Source: JBOGTC01 sp050692055 (GTDB lineage Bacteria > Chloroflexota > Limnocylindria > QHBO01). Taken from it: a stretch of DNA of 38,788 nucleotides. The notes beneath the pieces are model-generated. The model saw only the letters and a list, made by a program, of their open reading frames with translations. It was not told the origin of the DNA and did not search any database. Positions 22,640 to 30,133 of the stretch are shown piece after piece. The translations under genes were made by a program, and so were the position numbers. Within the stretch, counting starts at the first letter, position 1; each line of letters begins with the position of its first letter. Where the stretch lies: contig JBOGTC010000099.1 of NCBI GenBank assembly GCA_050692055.1, positions 1-38,788 of the forward strand. The letters are read 5' to 3'.

Positions 22640-23089
22640 TTGATCGATTCAGCCCAGACGGCGACGCCGGTGGCGGGTTCGGCCCCCGACGGGATGCCGG
22701 ACCCGATCCTCGCTCCGCCGCAGATCGCGCGCTCCGGCGACCCGTTCGCCGCGCTGCGCCTCGTGCACTTCATCTCGCGGCTGCAGCGCAACGTCAGCCT
22801 GCAGCTGCGCGACGTCGTGGCCGCGCTGAATGCCGCCTATCTCGACTGGTACTTCAGTGAGAAGGTGGTGCTCGCGGAGCTCGTGCAGCTGCAGGCCAAC
22901 TGGGCGATCAGCTTCCACGGCGAGGACCGCCTGATCCTCGATCGCAACCAGCGCGGTCACACGCTGCTGATCGTCGACTCCACCAAGATGAGCGGCTTCC
23001 TGGTCAACGAGGCACGTCGGCTGGCCGACGCGTGCGAGGAGGAGCTGCGCCGCTTCACGCTCGGCGACGGGGTCAGCCCGGACAACTGA
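22640..23089 (+). CDS. Hypothetical protein, 149 aa
   Basis: Not recognised. After a 30-residue low-complexity N-terminus the core reads FAALRLVHFISRLQRNVSLQ, then LRDVVAALNAAYLDWYF and EKVVLAELVQLQANWAIS, a helical region with heptad-like hydrophobics. An alpha/beta end follows (RGHTLLIVDSTKMSGFLVNEARRLADACEEELRRF). No membrane segment or signal peptide. Start is TTG, supported by the TTGATA/GATACT promoter eight bases before. It ends 41 bases before the convergent ktrA-like gene stop. Confidence 0.6.
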   Translation: MIDSAQTATPVAGSAPDGMPDPILAPPQIARSGDPFAALRLVHFISRLQRNVSLQLRDVVAALNAAYLDWYFSEKVVLAELVQLQANWAISFHGEDRLILDRNQRGHTLLIVDSTKMSGFLVNEARRLADACEEELRRFTLGDGVSPDN

Positions 23090-23130
23090 CGAGGTCTCCA
23101 AGGCGCGGCGACATGACGCCCGCGGGACTC

Positions 23131-23781
23131 CTAGCCCCGCAGCTCCTCGAGGCGGTCGTCGCGGCCGATCAGGATCAGCTCGTCGCCCTCGGCGATGCGC
23201 TCGTCGCGGGCGGGATTGATGAAGACCTGCTTGCCGCGCCGCAGCGCGATCGGCGTGAGGTTCAGCCGTCCCTTGAGATCCAGCTCGCCCAGGCTGCGCC
23301 CGATGAACGACTTCGGCGGCCGGATCTTCTCCAGGCCGAAGTTCGGCGCGACATCCAGGTAGTCGATGACGTTGGGCACGTTGAACGAATGCGCGAGTCG
23401 GACGCCAGTCTCGCGCTCCGGGAACACGACGCGATCGGCGCCGACGCGGGCCAGGATCTCGCCATGCAGCACGCTGCCGGCCTTGGCGATCACGGTACGC
23501 ACGCCCAGGCGCTTGAGCACCATGGTGGCGAAGATCGACGGCTCGGTATCGCTGCTGATGGCCACGATGGCCGTCGGGAACTCGGCTGCGCCGGCGGCGC
23601 GCAGCGCGTCCTCGTCACTGGCATCGAGCTGCAGCGCATGCGTCACGTCGGGGGCGACGTCGTTCACCTCCTGCTCGCCGCGGTCGATGGCGAGCACCTG
23701 GTGACCGAGCCGCTCCAGCTCGCGGGCGACCGCCAATCCGAATCGGCCCATGCCGATCACCATCACCTGTTGTCCGGCCAT
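23131..23781 (-). CDS. ktrA: TrkA/KtrA-type potassium channel regulatory (RCK) protein
   Basis: A 216-residue cytosolic gating subunit. The N-terminal Rossmann domain has VIGMGRFGLAVARELERLGH, an acidic residue ending strand 2 (AID) and LQLDASDEDALRAAG, which is the NAD/ATP-binding layout of RCK_N. The C-terminal RCK_C domain runs through FIGRSLGELDLKGRLNLTPIAL and ends with DELILIGRDDRLEELRG. It controls the membrane channel encoded just upstream (eight-base gap). A GGAGGG ribosome-binding site precedes ATG 23781. Confidence 0.9.
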   Translation of the reverse strand: MAGQQVMVIGMGRFGLAVARELERLGHQVLAIDRGEQEVNDVAPDVTHALQLDASDEDALRAAGAAEFPTAIVAISSDTEPSIFATMVLKRLGVRTVIAKAGSVLHGEILARVGADRVVFPERETGVRLAHSFNVPNVIDYLDVAPNFGLEKIRPPKSFIGRSLGELDLKGRLNLTPIALRRGKQVFINPARDERIAEGDELILIGRDDRLEELRG

Positions 23782-23789
23782 CAGCCCTC

Positions 23790-25223
23790 CTACCCGATGC
23801 GCACCGATTCGACCGCCGGGCGATACGGTACCGGATGCGCCCGCGCGGCGAGGGCCAGCACAAGTGTGAGCGGTCCCAGGCGGCCGACGAACATTGCTAC
23901 CACCAGGATGATCCTGGCGGGCATCGTCACCTCGGGTGTGATCCCGGTGCTGGCGCCGACCGTGCCGAATGCGGAGACCGCCTCGAACAACGTCTGGACG
24001 AAGGTCGCGTCGGTCGTGAGCGTCAGGCTCAGGCCGACGCTGAAGACGAACGCGATCGAGAGCAGGGCCACCGCCAGCGCCCGATAGACGACGGCGTGCT
24101 GGATGCGCCGTCCGAACGCCTGGGCCGAGGGCTGGCCGCGGACGGTGGAGACGATGGCGATCAGCAGCACGCTGAACGTATTGACCTTGATGCCGCCGGC
24201 GGTTGAGCCCGATGCGCCACCGATGAACATCAGCGCCATCACCACGAACAGCGTCGGCTCCAGGAAGGCGCCGGTGTCCAGGCCGGTGAAGCCAGCGGTG
24301 CGCAGCGTGGCCGACTCGAACAGGGCGTTCAACACACGTTGCTCGGTCGGGAGGGCACCGAGCGTCGCGGGATTGCTCCATTCGGTGAAGGCAATGGACA
24401 ACGATCCCCCGACGAGCAGGATGACGCTGGTGGCCAGCACGAGCTTGGTCTCCAGCGCCAGGCGGTTCCATCGGCGCTTGTCGACGGCATCACCCACGAT
24501 GGCGTACCCGAGGCCGCCCGCCGTCAGGAGCGTCGCGACGGTGAGCAGGACAACCCAGTCGTCGACGAACGGCGCAAGGCTCCGGAAGCCGCCGGTCAGG
24601 TCGAAGCCCGCGTTGTTGAAAGCCGAGACCGAGTGAAAGATGCCCCACCAGATGCCGAGCGGGTCGCCGGGTGGGCCCGCCTCGGGGCCTGCCATGAAGG
24701 CGATCGACAGGATCACCGCGCCGACGCCCTCGGCGAGGAGCGTGAAGATCGCGATGCGGCGCACGATGCCCGTCACGTTGCCGAGCTGAAGGCCGCCCAG
24801 CGACTCCTGCACGAGGACCCGGTCCCGCAACGTGGTTCGTCGGCGAACGAGTAGGAGCAGCAGGAGCGTGGAGCCGGCCATGATCCCGAAGCCGCCGGCC
24901 TGGATGAGCAGCATGATGATGACCTGCCCGACGGGGCTCCAATAGGTCCCGGTGTCGAGCACCACGAGCCCGGTGACGCATGCGGCGCTTGTCGCCGTGA
25001 AGAGCGCATCGACGAATGGTGTGGCCCGCCCGTCCTGTGCGGCGATCGGCAGCATGAGCAGGACGGTGCCGATGGCGATGAGAACGGCGAAGGCGATGAC
25101 CAGCGAGAACGCCGGATGCGGCCCGGCACGCAGCTTCTTCGCCGGCTTGACGGTGAACTCCTGGGGCTGGACCCGGCTCACCCGGACGCGCTTGTCGCCC
25201 GGCCGGCGGCCGCCGACCGTCAC
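23790..25223 (-). CDS. ktrB: TrkH/KtrB-family potassium uptake channel
   Basis: A 477-residue membrane protein with four M1-P-M2 repeats. The pore loops are visible as ATSAACVTGLVVLD, SVSAFNNAGFDLTGG, ATLRTAGFTGLDTG and VSAFGTVGASTGITP, each with the conserved filter glycine. The gate-region sequence GGASGSTAGGIKVNTF between loops 3 and 4 is also typical. It is sized like KtrB rather than the long TrkH. The GTG start at 25223 gives a 35-residue basic N-terminus before the first membrane helix. It forms a two-gene operon with the RCK protein. Confidence 0.92.
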   Translation of the reverse strand: MTVGGRRPGDKRVRVSRVQPQEFTVKPAKKLRAGPHPAFSLVIAFAVLIAIGTVLLMLPIAAQDGRATPFVDALFTATSAACVTGLVVLDTGTYWSPVGQVIIMLLIQAGGFGIMAGSTLLLLLLVRRRTTLRDRVLVQESLGGLQLGNVTGIVRRIAIFTLLAEGVGAVILSIAFMAGPEAGPPGDPLGIWWGIFHSVSAFNNAGFDLTGGFRSLAPFVDDWVVLLTVATLLTAGGLGYAIVGDAVDKRRWNRLALETKLVLATSVILLVGGSLSIAFTEWSNPATLGALPTEQRVLNALFESATLRTAGFTGLDTGAFLEPTLFVVMALMFIGGASGSTAGGIKVNTFSVLLIAIVSTVRGQPSAQAFGRRIQHAVVYRALAVALLSIAFVFSVGLSLTLTTDATFVQTLFEAVSAFGTVGASTGITPEVTMPARIILVVAMFVGRLGPLTLVLALAARAHPVPYRPAVESVRIG

Positions 25224-25276
25224 CTGAGATCAGGCTGCTTCTGGCTCACCCGTGGGACTGTAGCGGGATCGGCGCG

Positions 25277-26221
25277 CTAGACGCGGTCCGATGTAGCGGC
25301 CTGCCCAACGCTCGCACCGGCCGCTGCCTCTGCCGGCGAGGGCCTGACCGCCCCATCCGCCACCGGCAGGGGAACGCGGCGCGGCTTGGGCCGGAAGGGG
25401 GAGGTCTCGGGGACAATCGGTCCATCCGGCTCGTCCAGGCGTCCGCCGCGGTAGGCCTCCCACACCGCCATGACGGTATCGCGGTGTGGCCGGATGCGGC
25501 AGTGCTCGTCGCGATTTCCCATCTCGTCGCAATAGCCGAGCGGGACGCACTTGGGTGCTAGGAAGGAGCCGAAGAATGGCGAGACGCGGAAGATCTCGTG
25601 GCGGATCTGCTTGAAGAGCTGGCGGATCTCCCACTGCGCCATGGTGCATAGGCGCAGCCCTGACATATGGATCAGCTGGCGCAGGTTGACCGTCATGATC
25701 AGGTTGGTCTGCATGGCGTTGGGGAAGATGAAGCGGGCGTCCTCGGCTGGCACCTCCGCCTGCAGCAGCTGGCCGTACAGGTCGAGGTTGTCGTCGATCG
25801 CCTGTCGGAAGCGGCCGGCCAGGTCATCGGGCAGGTCGCCCTTGGTGATCGAGTCCGGCACCGTGTAGTTGTCGCGCGCCTTGAAGCTCACGTAGCGCTG
25901 CGACTGCTGGTCGAACGCGGTTCCGGCCCGGTGTCGCACCAGCTGGTGCGACAGCGTCCGCGTCACGCCGCTGATGGCGAACGTGAAGTTGACGTGCTCG
26001 ATAGTCGATCCGTGCCCCGACTCCATCACCTTGCGCACGAGGTTCTGCTGCTTCTCGTCGGCCACGGTGCGGTTGACCGCCTTGTCCCAGATCTGGTCGG
26101 GCAGCTGCTCGGAGTAGCAGGTGCGGCAGGCCGTATAGATGATCGGGAGGTAGAACTCCTCGACGATCTCCCTGGTCGGGAAGATGAGCTTGGCGGAGAG
26201 GTCCGCGGAGGTGGCTGGCAT
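25277..26221 (-). CDS. thyX: FAD-dependent thymidylate synthase
   Basis: A 314-residue flavoenzyme that makes dTMP from dUMP with methylene-tetrahydrofolate and NADPH. The ThyX motif is present as RHRAGTAFDQQSQRY (R96, H97, R98, S107). Other conserved parts are ESGHGSTIEHVNFTF and NLRQLIHMSGLRLCTMAQWEIR. A Pro/Ala-rich tail of about 50 residues follows the enzyme core. The start is set at ATG 26221 rather than 26263 because similarity begins there and a TATCCT hexamer lies nine bases upstream. Two inverted DnaA-box-like sequences lie farther upstream. Confidence 0.92.
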   Translation of the reverse strand: MPATSADLSAKLIFPTREIVEEFYLPIIYTACRTCYSEQLPDQIWDKAVNRTVADEKQQNLVRKVMESGHGSTIEHVNFTFAISGVTRTLSHQLVRHRAGTAFDQQSQRYVSFKARDNYTVPDSITKGDLPDDLAGRFRQAIDDNLDLYGQLLQAEVPAEDARFIFPNAMQTNLIMTVNLRQLIHMSGLRLCTMAQWEIRQLFKQIRHEIFRVSPFFGSFLAPKCVPLGYCDEMGNRDEHCRIRPHRDTVMAVWEAYRGGRLDEPDGPIVPETSPFRPKPRRVPLPVADGAVRPSPAEAAAGASVGQAATSDRV

Positions 26222-26230
26222 CGGGCACTG

Positions 26231-26236
26231 AGGATA
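26231..26236 (-). promoter_or_regulatory. -10 element TATCCT of thyX
   Basis: On the minus strand TATCCT is followed by nine bases and ATG 26221. Confidence 0.4.
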
Positions 26237-26264
26237 CCAGCCTTCAGGCCGTCGCCGCTCCACT

Positions 26265-26292
26265 AATCCACAACATGTTGCGGTGTGGATAA
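26265..26292. promoter_or_regulatory. Pair of inverted DnaA-box-like sequences upstream of thyX
   Basis: TAATCCACA at 26265-26273 and TGTGGATAA at 26284-26292. The latter is a perfect DnaA box (TTATCCACA) on the minus strand, and the former has one mismatch. They face each other across 10 bases. The perfect palindrome CAACATGTTG (26271-26280) overlaps the first box. The pair lies between the thyX promoter and the stop of the GGDEF gene. Confidence 0.55.
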
Positions 26293-26293
26293 G

Positions 26294-27844
26294 TCACGCT
26301 CCGCTATCTTGTGTCCCGTCCGCATTGGCCGATGGGGCGTCAGGCTCCTCACCATCGCGTGCCTCCAGGCGGGCCACGCCCTGCAGCCGGTCGAGCGCGA
26401 TCCGGTCGCCACCGGCGCCGCGTGCGCTGGCCAGCGCCTCGTCCGCTCGTCCGATGAGCGTATCGGCGTCAAGGTCCTCACCGGGTCGCATCACCGCCAC
26501 GCCCACGCTGACGGTGATCGCCAGCGTGCCGCCGGCAGTCGTCACCGGCCGCTGCGCGAGCCGCTGACGCAGCGCGTCGGCGAAGTTGGCGGCGCCGGTC
26601 TCGTCAGTGTGCGGCAGGATCGCCAGGAACGCGTCGCCGCCGCTGCGGCCCAGGGCATCCGCGGCACGCACGCGCAGCCGCATGCGCAGCGCCACCTCGC
26701 GCAGCACGGCGTCGCCGACCTCCAGGCCGTGGCGTCGATTCACGGCGCTGAAGCCATCGACATCCAGGAGCGCGATGGCCACCGGATGCGGGTAGCGCCG
26801 CGCCTGGGCCACCTCCAGCGCGAGCCGCTCGAGGATGGCCGCGCGGCTGGTGACGCCGGTCATCGCGTCCACCGTGGCAGCGCGCTCGATCTCGGCGCGT
26901 TGCAGCGCGACCGTGCGGCGCGCCTGCATGAGCTCCTCGATTGTGCCGCGCAGCTCATGTCCCATGCGGTCGACTTGGAGCCGCGCCATGGGCGGCCCCA
27001 GCGGGTCTCGGGCGAGCACGATCATGCCGTCCTCGTGGTCCCGCGCCCTCACCTCCAGCGTCTCGGCTGCTCCCGGCCGGGAAGGGGCGACGGGGATCCA
27101 CCCTTCGCTGCCGCGCAGCTCGGCCATCGTCACCCCGAGCAGATCCTCGAGCCGAGCGCCATGGATCACCCGGCCGGCGCCCAGCAGCTCGCCGCCCGCC
27201 ACGTTCCAGTCGCGCAGCCGGAGGCGGCCGTCGAACAGGAAGGCTCCATCGCTCGCTGCCTGTACGAAGTCAGGCAGTCGCTGGCCGCCCGTCCTCGCGA
27301 CTGGCGCGTCGCGCTGCTGCGTAGCCGTCGCGAGCACGGCTGCCGTGGCGCCCGTGGCCAGGCAGACGGCTCCGGCGAGCGTAAGTGGCAGAGCCGCCGT
27401 GGCCAGCGCCGACGCGTCGGCGGCGAGCAGGATGAGGATGAGGGCCGCTTCGACAGCCCCGAACGCCACCACGGCCAGGCCGAGCCGCGCACCTTGCCGC
27501 TCGACCTCAAGGCTCGCCCAGGGCAGGACACCGGCAAGGGCCAGGAGCGCGCCGCCTCCGGCGAGGCTGGCCGGCAGTGCCGCCGCGCCGAAGCCATCAG
27601 CAACGAGGCCACCGCCGAGGAGCGCGAGCCCGGCCGCGCCGAGAAGGTCACCAGGCTGGCCATGCCGAAGCCAGCCGCTCAACAGGCCGATCGTCGCCAC
27701 GCCGGCGACGCCCGCCACGACCAGCGACGCGGCGCTCACGACGGGCGTGGGCATGGTGACGGCTGTGCTCAGCACGACCCACGCGAGCGAGAGGGCGGCG
27801 GCCAGCGCGAGCACGCCGGCGCGCCAGGATCGGGGGCGAGGCAT
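26294..27844 (-). CDS. Membrane GGDEF-domain protein with degenerate active site
   Basis: A 516-residue protein. About six hydrophobic helices fill residues 8-175. A PAS-like domain follows at about 190-285, then a signalling helix and a GGDEF domain from about 320. The first metal-binding motif is kept (LLDVDGFSAVN, D361), but the signature reads RSGGDAF at 400-406, so the catalytic glutamate of GGDEF is alanine. Family knowledge predicts weak or no c-di-GMP synthesis; the domain may bind nucleotide or act by dimerisation. A GAGACT hexamer lies seven bases before the ATG. No EAL domain and no classical RxxD inhibitory site (residues RVRAAD) before the signature. Confidence 0.88.
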   Translation of the reverse strand: MPRPRSWRAGVLALAAALSLAWVVLSTAVTMPTPVVSAASLVVAGVAGVATIGLLSGWLRHGQPGDLLGAAGLALLGGGLVADGFGAAALPASLAGGGALLALAGVLPWASLEVERQGARLGLAVVAFGAVEAALILILLAADASALATAALPLTLAGAVCLATGATAAVLATATQQRDAPVARTGGQRLPDFVQAASDGAFLFDGRLRLRDWNVAGGELLGAGRVIHGARLEDLLGVTMAELRGSEGWIPVAPSRPGAAETLEVRARDHEDGMIVLARDPLGPPMARLQVDRMGHELRGTIEELMQARRTVALQRAEIERAATVDAMTGVTSRAAILERLALEVAQARRYPHPVAIALLDVDGFSAVNRRHGLEVGDAVLREVALRMRLRVRAADALGRSGGDAFLAILPHTDETGAANFADALRQRLAQRPVTTAGGTLAITVSVGVAVMRPGEDLDADTLIGRADEALASARGAGGDRIALDRLQGVARLEARDGEEPDAPSANADGTQDSGA

Positions 27845-27913
27845 GGTCGCGAGTCTCGGGCGCCGCGGCGCGGACGAGCAATGGTACGAACGGTCGCCGC
27901 GCGCTCACGGACC

Positions 27914-27919
27914 TATACT
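27914..27919 (+). promoter_or_regulatory. -10 element TATACT before GTG 27928
   Basis: TATACT, then eight bases, then the GTG start, with no Shine-Dalgarno sequence. Leaderless pattern. Confidence 0.45.
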
Positions 27920-27927
27920 CGCTGACC

Positions 27928-28305
27928 GTGACCCCGCGACCGGCCGGCGTGATGTCGCGCGCCGAGTTCTTCTCCGCGACCGATGACCTGATCGCGACGG
28001 GCGAGCGGCTGCTCGAGACCCCGGAGTGGGACGGCTTCCGAGCGTGGCTGCTCGAATCCGATGCGCTGCTCGAACGAGTCTGGGGTCGCATGGATCGCTA
28101 CCATCTGGCCTGGCTCAACGTCGGACGGGGCAGCGCCCCGCCAGGATCGCCGCTCGACGAGGTGGGCACGCAACGCTTCATCGCCGAGGTGGCCAGCGGC
28201 AAGCTCGCAGTCCTGCGTACGATGAAGAGCGCCGTCGAACGGCAGGGCTGGACGCTCCTCGTCGACGACGATCCACCTCAGCCACCACCCGAGGAGGACC
28301 GGTGA
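27928..28305 (+). CDS. Hypothetical protein, 125 aa, coupled to PIG-L deacetylase
   Basis: Not recognised. Acidic helical protein with aromatic residues: MSRAEFFSATDDLIATGERL, TPEWDGFRAWLLESDALLER and RMDRYHLAWLNVGRG, then a second helical half and a tail DDDPPQPPPEEDR. No membrane segment. GTG start supported by TATACT eight bases upstream. Its stop overlaps the GTG start of the PIG-L gene (GTGA), so the two products are made together and may be functionally linked. Confidence 0.65.
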   Translation: MTPRPAGVMSRAEFFSATDDLIATGERLLETPEWDGFRAWLLESDALLERVWGRMDRYHLAWLNVGRGSAPPGSPLDEVGTQRFIAEVASGKLAVLRTMKSAVERQGWTLLVDDDPPQPPPEEDR

Positions 28306-29036
28306 CCTACTCGCCTGGCGACCTGGCCGGCGGCCTCGCGGCCGTCCTGGCCCACCCCGACGACGAGAGCTTCGGCTGCGCCGGCGCCATCGCGCTCGCC
28401 CACGAGGCGGGCGCGGCCACCCGGCTGCTGGTCGCGACGCGCGGCGAGGCCGGCAGCTCGGAGGACGCGGAGCCCGATCCGGGCATCGCCGACACCCGAG
28501 AGGCGGAGCTCATCTGCGCCGCCCGGCGCCTGGGCCTGGACGAGGTGTCGCTGCTCGACGGCTATCCCGACGGCGGCGTGGCCGATCGGCCGTTCGACGG
28601 CCTGGTCGAGGAGATCGCCGCGTGGTTGGCCGACCGTCGGCCGGCAGCGGTGGTGACGTTCGGTCCCCACGGCGTGACCGGACACGCGGACCATATCGTG
28701 GTGGGCAACGCCACGCGCTGGGCGGTCGAGCGCCTGGCGGAGACCGGGCTTGCGCCGAACGCGGTGTACGTCATCTCACCGGTCTTCGATCCGAGCGGCA
28801 ACCGCTACGACCTCTCCGGCGAGGAGCAGGCCGCCACGCATCGGATCGACATCACCACGGTCGCCGAGCGCAAGCTCGCGGCGCTCGAGTGCCACGCCAG
28901 CCAGACCGACACGGCCGAGGAGATCGCCGCCCTGCGAGCCGCCATCGACGCCGCAGGACCCATCTACGAGGGCTACCACCGCGTACGCCCGCTGGTCCCG
29001 GCCGCGCGTCCCGAGTTCGGAACGAGACTCCTGTGA
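28302..29036 (+). CDS. PIG-L family N-acetylglucosaminyl deacetylase (LmbE-like)
   Basis: A 244-residue zinc-dependent deacetylase. The signature AHPDDESFG (H18, D20, D21, E22) and the third zinc histidine region GPHGVTGHADH (H128, D130, H131) are both present. Family members include MshB and BshB, which deacetylate GlcNAc-inositol or GlcNAc-malate during mycothiol or bacillithiol synthesis, and others that act on lipid-linked or natural-product sugars. No thiol-biosynthesis partner gene (MshA/C-like or BshA/C-like) is seen in the window, so the substrate is open. GAGGAGG lies six bases before the GTG start. Confidence 0.88.
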   Translation: MTYSPGDLAGGLAAVLAHPDDESFGCAGAIALAHEAGAATRLLVATRGEAGSSEDAEPDPGIADTREAELICAARRLGLDEVSLLDGYPDGGVADRPFDGLVEEIAAWLADRRPAAVVTFGPHGVTGHADHIVVGNATRWAVERLAETGLAPNAVYVISPVFDPSGNRYDLSGEEQAATHRIDITTVAERKLAALECHASQTDTAEEIAALRAAIDAAGPIYEGYHRVRPLVPAARPEFGTRLL

Positions 29037-29071
29037 CGCGTCCGCCAATCGACTCGTGGTCGCCGGGAGCG

Positions 29072-29077
29072 TAGACT
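29072..29077 (+). promoter_or_regulatory. -10 element TAGACT with -35 TCGACT, MIP18-like gene
   Basis: TAGACT, six bases, then ATG 29084. TCGACT stands 17 bases further upstream (29049-29054) as a possible -35 box. Confidence 0.45.
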
Positions 29078-29083
29078 CTGCGC

Positions 29084-29374
29084 ATGACCATAGACTCAAA
29101 CCTGGGCAAGGTCGACGAGGTGATGACCGCGCTCTACGACATCCACGACCCGGAGATCGGGATGAGCATCGTCGACCTCGACCTCATCAAGGCGATCGAC
29201 ATCGGCCAGGGCGATCAGCCGACCGAGATCAAGATGGTGCTGACGACGCCATTCTGCCCCTGGGCCGGCGAGCTGATCGGCACCGTCAAGCAGAAGGCCG
29301 AGGAGGTCGTGGGGCCGCCGGTCAAGGTCACGCTGCTCGCGGATCGCTGGGAGCCGCCACCGGGCCTGTTCTAG
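29084..29374 (+). CDS. MIP18/DUF59 (SufT/PaaD-like) iron-sulfur assembly protein
   Basis: A 96-residue single-domain DUF59 protein. The conserved N-terminal LYDIHDPEIGMSIVDLDLI and the reactive-cysteine motif LTTPFCPWAGEL are both present, followed by VKVTLLADRWEPP. Stand-alone members such as SufT help maturation of Fe-S enzymes, and PaaD-like members mature phenylacetyl-CoA epoxidase. With no paa genes here, the general Fe-S role is more likely. It starts six bases after a TAGACT hexamer and is followed 23 bases later by the adenosyltransferase gene. Confidence 0.85.
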   Translation: MTIDSNLGKVDEVMTALYDIHDPEIGMSIVDLDLIKAIDIGQGDQPTEIKMVLTTPFCPWAGELIGTVKQKAEEVVGPPVKVTLLADRWEPPPGLF

Positions 29375-29397
29375 GCCGGGCTCCAGAGCGACCGCAG

Positions 29398-29961
29398 TTG
29401 CGCATCTACACCCGCAAGGGCGACACCGGCACCACCGGCCTGCTCTTCGGGGGTGATCGGGTCAGCAAGGCCGGCCTCCGGACCGATGCCTACGGCACCA
29501 CCGACGAGGCGGTGTCGGCGCTCGGGCTGGCGCGGGCGGCGATCGGCGCGCAGACCGATCGCGCCGAAGCCCGGCTGGCCGAGCTGATCCTCCGTCTGCA
29601 GCGCGAGCTGTTCGTCGTGGGCGCCGAGCTGGCCACGCACGCCGACCGCCGTTCGCGCCTGACCGACGGCTCGTCCCGCATGACTGAGGCGATGGTGACC
29701 GCGCTGGAGGGTGAGATCGACGCCCTCGAGGCCGACCACCCGATGCCCGCCGAGTTCGTGCTCCCTGGCGAATCGATGGCGGGCGCCGCCCTCGACCTGG
29801 CGCGCACCACGGTTCGGCGGGCCGAGCGCCGCGCCGTCGCGCTGGCCGAATCCGGTGAGCTGCCCGACTCCCAGGTCGTGCCGTACCTCAATCGCCTGGC
29901 CGATCTCCTCTTCGTCATGGCCCGTGCCGCCGACGGCGGATTCCGCCCCGTCCGAGACTGA
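29398..29961 (+). CDS. pduO: Cob(I)alamin adenosyltransferase, PduO type
   Basis: A 187-residue ATP:corrinoid adenosyltransferase that makes adenosylcobalamin. The N-terminal ATP-binding strand RIYTRKGDTGTTGLLFGG and the C-terminal helices TTVRRAERRAVAL and VPYLNRLADLLFVMAR are the family hallmarks. The start is taken as TTG 29398, the only start-like codon just before the conserved N-terminus; no clear ribosome-binding site is seen. The coenzyme would serve mutases such as methylmalonyl-CoA mutase or a class II ribonucleotide reductase, neither of which lies in the window. Confidence 0.88.
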   Translation: MRIYTRKGDTGTTGLLFGGDRVSKAGLRTDAYGTTDEAVSALGLARAAIGAQTDRAEARLAELILRLQRELFVVGAELATHADRRSRLTDGSSRMTEAMVTALEGEIDALEADHPMPAEFVLPGESMAGAALDLARTTVRRAERRAVALAESGELPDSQVVPYLNRLADLLFVMARAADGGFRPVRD

Positions 29962-30058
29962 GTCCGACTTCGGCTGCAGCGCATCGCCCGTCTCCAGGTG
30001 GGCGCGGATTCCGAAGGCTGAGTCCGGCGTGGCCGATGGAATCCGTAGACGAGCGGGA

Positions 30059-30064
30059 TAGAAT
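30059..30064 (+). promoter_or_regulatory. -10 element TAGAAT for the ALDH gene
   Basis: TAGAAT lies 69 bases before ATG 30134, which would give a leader of about 60 bases, unlike the leaderless genes nearby. The short word GCTGAGTCCGGCGTGG at 30018 has a related copy near 29959. Confidence 0.35.
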
Positions 30065-30133
30065 CGGTCTGTATCGGTGCGGCCGGCGCCCGACCTCCAA
30101 TGCCCTCACACCCTCCGAGGTCCAGAACGAGCC

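Noticed and set aside
22117..22791. 224-residue minus-strand ORF with a hydrophobic stretch
   Set aside because: Runs antisense through the 22228 and 22640 genes; third-position bias favours the plus-strand frames and the rest is Arg/Pro-rich.
26285..27925. 546-residue open reading frame on the + strand
   Set aside because: Antisense to the GGDEF gene; His/Arg/Gln-rich low-complexity composition and no recognisable domain.
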